Shown here in pieces: positions 43,074 to 46,956 of a stretch of 46,956 nucleotides of DNA; position 1 is the first letter of the stretch, and each line of letters starts with the position of its first letter. The DNA is from UBA2883 sp050873965 (GTDB lineage Bacteria > Cyanobacteriota > Vampirovibrionia > Gastranaerophilales > Gastranaerophilaceae). The notes under the pieces are model-generated. The model saw only the letters and a program-made list of their open reading frames with translations. It was not told where the DNA came from and made no database searches. Made by a program: the position numbers and the translations under genes. Where the stretch lies: contig JBNMJS010000003.1 in assembly GCA_050873965.1 (NCBI GenBank), positions 1-46,956 on the forward strand, in the 5' to 3' direction.

Positions 43074-43499
43074 ATGAACAAATTACATTTACTTCACGAA
43101 GCAGAAAAATTATACAGCATTGAAAATTTAACTCCAGAAATGATTGCTGAAAAATTAAATATTTCACGCAGAACCGTTTTTAACTGGAAAAAGAAATATA
43201 AATGGGATAATCATATCGTTAGAATAAAAGATTTTTCAAATCAATTTGCTGGTGATATTTATAATGTTGGGGCAAAACTTCTTGCAAAATTAAATGATGA
43301 CATAGATAATAATAGAATTTTGAATAAACATGAAATTTGTGCATTAGAAAATATTATCAAAATTATAAATAAAGAAGAAAAAAGACAAATGAAAAATTTA
43401 GATAATTTTTCATTTAAAAAGAAATCTGCAAAGTTTTTAACACAAGATGTCATTGAAGAAATTAATAGCAAAATTTTAGGTTGGAACGGTGCATATTAA
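43074..43499 (+). CDS. Small HTH DNA-binding protein of the transposon
   Basis: A 141-residue protein. The N-terminal part is a helix-turn-helix (LTPEMIAEKLNISRRTVFNWKKKY, about 18-40) like those of phage DUF1804 or terminase-small proteins. The rest is helical with Lys/Asn. It likely binds DNA, perhaps as a regulator of the two adjacent promoter blocks or as an accessory factor of transposition. AAAAGGG precedes the ATG. Family not certain. Confidence 0.65.
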   Translation: MNKLHLLHEAEKLYSIENLTPEMIAEKLNISRRTVFNWKKKYKWDNHIVRIKDFSNQFAGDIYNVGAKLLAKLNDDIDNNRILNKHEICALENIIKIINKEEKRQMKNLDNFSFKKKSAKFLTQDVIEEINSKILGWNGAY

Positions 43500-43507
43500 A
43501 TTGTGTC

Positions 43508-43581
43508 GAATTGTCTCTGAGATTGAGACAAGGAGTTGATTTATTTGAGGCAAAGAGTGATTAATGACTGTGTAAAAAAGG
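43508..43581 (+). promoter_or_regulatory. Operator/promoter block, copy 2
   Basis: Dyad TTGTCTC-TGAGATT-GAGACAA (43511-43531), then TTGATT (43536), a 17-bp spacer and GATTAA (43559-43564), then TGTAAAAAAGG. It precedes the transposase gene and is a homologue of copy 1 at 42971. Confidence 0.6.
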
Positions 43582-43589
43582 AATAAAAC

Positions 43590-45293
43590 ATGGTCGAATT
43601 CACTCCAGAAAAATCAAAGAAAATAGCCTTAGCAAGATTGGATTTACTTAATCAATGGAAAGAATTTCGTAGAAAATCAGATAATAAACTTCAAGCCGAT
43701 TATGATTTTGTAATCTTGCATAATACAAGTAATTCTCACCTCTTTGAAATTCTAGGTAAAATATCTCGTGGTACACTTCACCGTTGGAAGAATACACTTA
43801 ATGGAACCAAAGATTATACTAAACTTATCCCACAATACAAATATGCAAAGGTAGAGGAATACCGAACTTGTTTAACAGATGAAGAAATTAAAATATTTAT
43901 GGGTTTATTATTGCACCCGAATAGACTTTGTATAGGTAAAGCAATAGCACTTACAAAATACAAACTTCAACAACAGGGGCAAAGTTACGTTCCAGCAGAT
44001 ATTACTTTTAGAAAATATGCTAATTGGTTTAAGAAAAATAATTATGATAAATGGATTTTAGCAAGAGATGGTGAAAAAGCATTATCCGATAAAGTTGAAC
44101 CATATATTAAAAGAGATGCAAGTTTGCTAGAAGTTGGGGATATTCTTGTAGCAGATGGACACGTTCTAAATTTTAATGTGATAAATCCTTTTACAGGTAA
44201 ACCTACCAGAGCAACATTATTAGGATTTTTAGATTGGAAATCAACAGCACTTGTAGGTTATGAAATTATGTTAGAAGAAAACACCCAAAGTATTGCGAGT
44301 GCTTTAAGAAATGCCATTATTAATTTAGATATGATTCCTAAAATTGTGTATCAAGATAATGGTAGAGCTTTTAGAGCAAAATATTTTACAGACGATAAAG
44401 GATTTACTGAATTAGGGTTTAATGGACTTTATTCAAAGTTAGGTATAGAAACTGTATTTGCAAGACCGTATAATGCCAGAGCAAAAGTTATTGAAAGATT
44501 TTTTAAAGAGTTTCAAGAAGGTTTTGAAAAATTATTACCGAGTTATGTCGGTTCAAGTATAGATAACAAACCTGCTTACCTGATGAGAAATGAAAAACTC
44601 CATAAACAATTACATAACGATTTTGTACCTACTTTAGACGAAACAATAAAGATGATTGATATGTGGTTAAATTTCAAAAATTCTCAACCTTGTCCTAATG
44701 TATCTAATAAAACAATAGCAGAAGTTTTAGAAAGTAGAAAGCGACAAAATATAGATACTAAGTTACTAGATGATTTGATGTTAGCAACTGAAGTTAAAAC
44801 AATTCAACGAAACGGAATCAGATTTTTAAATTGTGATTATTTTGATGAACGCCTTTATGGGTTTAAAAGTAAGGTTTTAATTAGATACAATTTATTTGAT
44901 TTAACAAGCATAAAAGTTTATACAACCAAAGGGGAGTTTTTATGTACTGCTGAAAGAGTAACCGAAACGCATCCAATGGCAAAATTATTAGGTACGGTTG
45001 CTGATTTTGAAGATTACAAACAGAAAATTGTTAAACAAAGAAAGTTACATAAGAAAACTATAAATGCAGTTAAAGAATACCTTTCAAGTGATGAAACAAA
45101 ATTTTTAGAATCCAAAATGCTTGAAGAAAATTCAAACCTGGTTCAAACAGCGTTCAAAGTACGTTCAAAATGTGTTCAAAAAATATTCAAGAATAATTCA
45201 GAGAAATACGAGTATTTAGTGAAAAATTATCCAAACATTTCTTGGATAGCAGAGTTCAAAAAAAGCAAGGAGTATAAACTTTTATATGAATAG
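43590..45293 (+). CDS. MuA-like DDE transposase
   Basis: A 567-residue transposase with an RNase H-fold integrase core. Catalytic residues: Asp189 (VADGH), Asp256 (YQDNGRAFRA) and Glu302 (AKVIERFFKEF). The Asp-Asp spacing of 67 equals that in MuA. The N-terminal 170 residues are HTH-like end-binding regions; the C-terminal 200 residues match the Mu-type C-terminal domain (RYNLFDLTSIKVYTTKGEFL) and a basic Lys/Gln tail likely used to contact the ATPase. The ATPase gene overlaps its end by 8 bp. AAAAAAGGA precedes the ATG. Confidence 0.9.
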   Translation: MVEFTPEKSKKIALARLDLLNQWKEFRRKSDNKLQADYDFVILHNTSNSHLFEILGKISRGTLHRWKNTLNGTKDYTKLIPQYKYAKVEEYRTCLTDEEIKIFMGLLLHPNRLCIGKAIALTKYKLQQQGQSYVPADITFRKYANWFKKNNYDKWILARDGEKALSDKVEPYIKRDASLLEVGDILVADGHVLNFNVINPFTGKPTRATLLGFLDWKSTALVGYEIMLEENTQSIASALRNAIINLDMIPKIVYQDNGRAFRAKYFTDDKGFTELGFNGLYSKLGIETVFARPYNARAKVIERFFKEFQEGFEKLLPSYVGSSIDNKPAYLMRNEKLHKQLHNDFVPTLDETIKMIDMWLNFKNSQPCPNVSNKTIAEVLESRKRQNIDTKLLDDLMLATEVKTIQRNGIRFLNCDYFDERLYGFKSKVLIRYNLFDLTSIKVYTTKGEFLCTAERVTETHPMAKLLGTVADFEDYKQKIVKQRKLHKKTINAVKEYLSSDETKFLESKMLEENSNLVQTAFKVRSKCVQKIFKNNSEKYEYLVKNYPNISWIAEFKKSKEYKLLYE

Positions 45294-45966
45294 AATTTTT
45301 GTTAAAACAAATAACGTGAAAAACTTTATCGGACTTGTTGAAAATCTTTTAAACAAACCAAAAAATATTCCAAAAATGGGACTCATCTATGGCGAACCAG
45401 GACTTGGGAAATCACAAACAGCACTGTGGTTAGCTTGTAAATATGATACGATATATTTGAGAGCGACAAATCTTATGACTGGACGCTGGCTATTAGAAGA
45501 AATCACAAAAGAAATGGACGAAATTCCAAGATATTTGACATCGGATAATTTCAATTTAATAGTAAAAAATTTAAAACAAAAGCCACAATTAATCATTGTT
45601 GATGAAATTGATTATTTAATAAACAACTTGAAAACGATAGAAATTTTGAGGGATATACACGATGAAACGGATTGTCCAATAATCTTTGTTGGTATGGGAT
45701 TGGCACATAAAAAACTAGAACGATACAAACATCTTTTTGATAGGTTTTCTGAGATTGTGAAATTTGAAACTTTTAGCGTTAATGACTTAAAACAAATATT
45801 TGAACAACTTTCAGAAGTCAAAGTAAATATTGATGCAATTGAATTTATACATAAGAAATACAATAGATTAAGACAAATCGTACAATTGATAAACCAACTT
45901 GAAATAATTGCCAAAGATAATAATTTACAAGAAATAAATCTTGATGCAATTAAGGAGATTTTATGA
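45286..45966 (+). CDS. MuB/TniB-like AAA+ transposition ATPase
   Basis: A 226-residue ATPase. Walker A GEPGLGKS is at 36-43, Walker B LIIVDEIDYL at 102-111, and sensor/arginine regions are IIFVGMG and YKHLFDRF. The length is short but near MuB/IstB/TnsC-core size. In this family the ATPase binds target DNA and activates the transposase. It overlaps the transposase by 8 bp and the next gene by 4 bp (ATGA). Confidence 0.88.
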   Translation: MNRIFVKTNNVKNFIGLVENLLNKPKNIPKMGLIYGEPGLGKSQTALWLACKYDTIYLRATNLMTGRWLLEEITKEMDEIPRYLTSDNFNLIVKNLKQKPQLIIVDEIDYLINNLKTIEILRDIHDETDCPIIFVGMGLAHKKLERYKHLFDRFSEIVKFETFSVNDLKQIFEQLSEVKVNIDAIEFIHKKYNRLRQIVQLINQLEIIAKDNNLQEINLDAIKEIL

Positions 45967-46523
45967 ACATAGAAAAACTTGCAAAACATCTAAAAGAATT
46001 TACACTTGACGAAATAAATATGATTGCAGAGCGTGATTGTAAAACAGAACTTGAACACCTTTTGAACAGTAATAAAATAGTTTTTGAACAAGGTTTGTAT
46101 AAATATAAAGAAAACATCAATTCTGAAAATTATGAAATTTTTATTACTCCAAATAGAAATATTCAAAACATTTCTTCCAAAGATGCATTTGAAAGATTTT
46201 TAAACGATTATGTGAAAAACATTTGCAAACTTGAAACCTATAAACGCTATTCTTCAGTTATAAAATATCATTTATTGCCATATTTTAAAATCAAAGAACT
46301 GTCAGAAATCTGCAACAATGATATAAAAGAACTTTTTAATGAATATAAATTGAAGAAATTACCACCCAAAACAATAAGAAATAATTTATCTTTGTTAAAT
46401 CAAATAATTAAATACTATCAAAATCTCGGAATAATTGATAAAAAATGTGTTTTTCAAGTAAGAAGATTAACTAATAAAAACAAATTTTACATGAACAGGA
46501 TTATTTTTGAAAAGGATTTGTAA
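45963..46523 (+). CDS. Protein with tyrosine-recombinase-like core-binding domain, no catalytic domain
   Basis: A 186-residue protein. Residues 1-50 look like a winged helix (EFTLDEINMIAERD...KIVFEQGLYKY). Residues about 72-160 resemble the SAM-like core-binding domain of tyrosine integrases (FLNDYVKNICKLETYKRYSSVIKYHLLPYF, then KTIRNNLSLLNQIIKYYQNLG). The catalytic domain with the Arg-His-Arg-Tyr set is absent, and the frame simply ends, so it is not a frameshifted integrase in the visible sequence. It is joined to the ATPase by an ATGA overlap and so is a transposition module member. Confidence 0.6.
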   Translation: MNIEKLAKHLKEFTLDEINMIAERDCKTELEHLLNSNKIVFEQGLYKYKENINSENYEIFITPNRNIQNISSKDAFERFLNDYVKNICKLETYKRYSSVIKYHLLPYFKIKELSEICNNDIKELFNEYKLKKLPPKTIRNNLSLLNQIIKYYQNLGIIDKKCVFQVRRLTNKNKFYMNRIIFEKDL

Positions 46524-46666
46524 CAAAACTAAAATTAATGTTATGTAACTATCTCAATTAAAATAATCATTTTTAACTTAATATACGGCTTAAATATACA
46601 TTTTTCATGCTATAATCAAGTAAACTTCCTATAAGTTTTTATTATCAGAAGTTGAAAGGTGTTCAT

Positions 46667-46956
46667 ATGAGTCCTATAATTCCTAAAAGTCAAATGACTG
46701 AAGAAGATATAAAACTTAATTTTATCACTCCTGCCATATCATCTAAAGGTTGGAAAGATAAAATAACGATGGAAACACAAGTTAAATTTACTGATGGTAA
46801 AATTAATTTAAAAGGAAATTTAATTTCAAGAGAAAAACCTAAAAAAGCTGATTTCATTTTATATATTAATTCTAATAATCCAATAGCAATCGTTGAAGCT
46901 AAAGACAATAAACATTCTGTATCACATGGCTTACAGCAAGCTATGACATATGCACA
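46667..46956 (+). CDS. hsdR: Type I restriction enzyme HsdR-like, 5' part
   Basis: The frame is open at the right edge; 96 residues are visible. The N-terminal nuclease core of the HsdR family is present: ISREKPKKADFILYINSNN with Asp62 and AIVEAKDNKHS with Glu77 and Lys79 (the D...ExK site), then GLQQAMTYA. HsdR cuts DNA after translocation within HsdRMS complexes. The specificity and methylase subunits would lie outside the window. GAAAGGTG precedes the ATG. It starts 144 bp after the transposition genes and is likely cargo. Confidence 0.82.
   Translation, partial: MSPIIPKSQMTEEDIKLNFITPAISSKGWKDKITMETQVKFTDGKINLKGNLISREKPKKADFILYINSNNPIAIVEAKDNKHSVSHGLQQAMTYA

Larger units (their letters stand above)
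42723..46956 (+). mobile_element. Mu/Tn7-like transposon, left end and core genes (right end outside window)
   Basis: The candidate left terminus is TGT at 42723. The first transposase-site-like AGTGCAAGT begins 9 bases inside, and the other four AGTGCA sites follow to 42940. Then come an HTH gene, a MuA-like DDE transposase, an AAA+ ATPase and a fourth overlapping gene, followed by hsdR as likely cargo. No matching right end with AGTGCA sites is seen before the window ends. It lies 43 bp from the 3' end of tRNA-Glu, a favoured kind of landing site for mobile elements. Confidence 0.65.

Noticed and set aside
45387..45989. Minus-strand frames opposite the ATPase gene
   Set aside because: Walker motifs and gene overlaps define the plus-strand gene; the reverse frames lack ribosome sites.
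46523..46667. Right end of the transposon between the fourth gene and hsdR
   Set aside because: No AGTGCA sites or matching terminus are found, so the element most likely continues past hsdR.

Overview
The window is AT-rich (coding included) and reads like a chromosome piece from an uncultured gut bacterium. My best placement is the Gastranaerophilales/Melainabacteria (Vampirovibrionia), non-photosynthetic relatives of cyanobacteria. The grounds are: many otherwise unrelated proteins starting with a short extension containing [VI]-[NS]-F-[GTR]; an FtsZ ending in a canonical IPDFL-type tail; an autotransporter-type outer membrane beta-barrel, so a diderm; and very low GC. This placement comes from recognition, not a database search.

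Layout. (1) 1-1322: 3' part of an autotransporter, then an 800-bp repeat-bearing intergenic stretch with a promoter and short terminated leader. (2) 2286-5511: tig-clpP-clpX proteostasis cluster, closed by a bidirectional terminator. (3) 5551-12798: a lone hypothetical, ftsZ, small hypotheticals, a DUF486-type membrane protein, a Gly/Thr-rich low-complexity protein, and a minus-strand pair (AI-2E-type permease, radical SAM enzyme). (4) 12799-13440: intergenic repeats that can fold into a long hairpin. (5) 13441-25215: mostly plus-strand housekeeping: zinc dehydrogenase + MFS exporter, comEC, era, a giant coiled-coil protein, a GlcD-type FAD oxidase, cutA, a zinc-protease-like protein and an EF-hand protein. 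(6) 25450-26184: infC with a non-canonical ATA start, then tRNA-Phe(GAA). (7) 26266-40585: an accessory region rich in proteins with the N-terminal [VI][NS]F motif (zinc-protease-like, tandem small membrane proteins, kinase-like, M29 aminopeptidase, LRR-like), mixed with a nucleotidyltransferase, an HD-domain protein, acetyltransferases, a HAD phosphatase, a secreted serpin-like protein and a flavin/cupin operon. (8) 40640-42527: small metabolic or hypothetical genes. (9) 42608 to the right edge: tRNA-Glu(CTC), then the left end and core genes of a Mu/Tn7-type transposon (five AGTGCA sites, small HTH protein, DDE transposase, AAA+ ATPase, a protein with a tyrosine-recombinase-like core-binding domain), followed by the start of a type I restriction HsdR, probably cargo.

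How things work together. The transposase, ATPase and fourth protein are overlapping genes, so transposition functions are made together; two near-identical operator/promoter blocks drive the HTH gene and the transposase operon. Two distant promoters (CMD-cupin/flavoprotein operon and the cysteine-cluster gene) share a MerR-type architecture: a 19-bp spacer carrying an AGAG...CTCT dyad. Several genes have a -10 box so close to the ATG that their mRNAs should be leaderless or nearly so. Both tRNA genes are followed 36-41 nt downstream by an exact inverted copy of part of their own T-arm/acceptor sequence. All assignments are by eye; no homology search was run.
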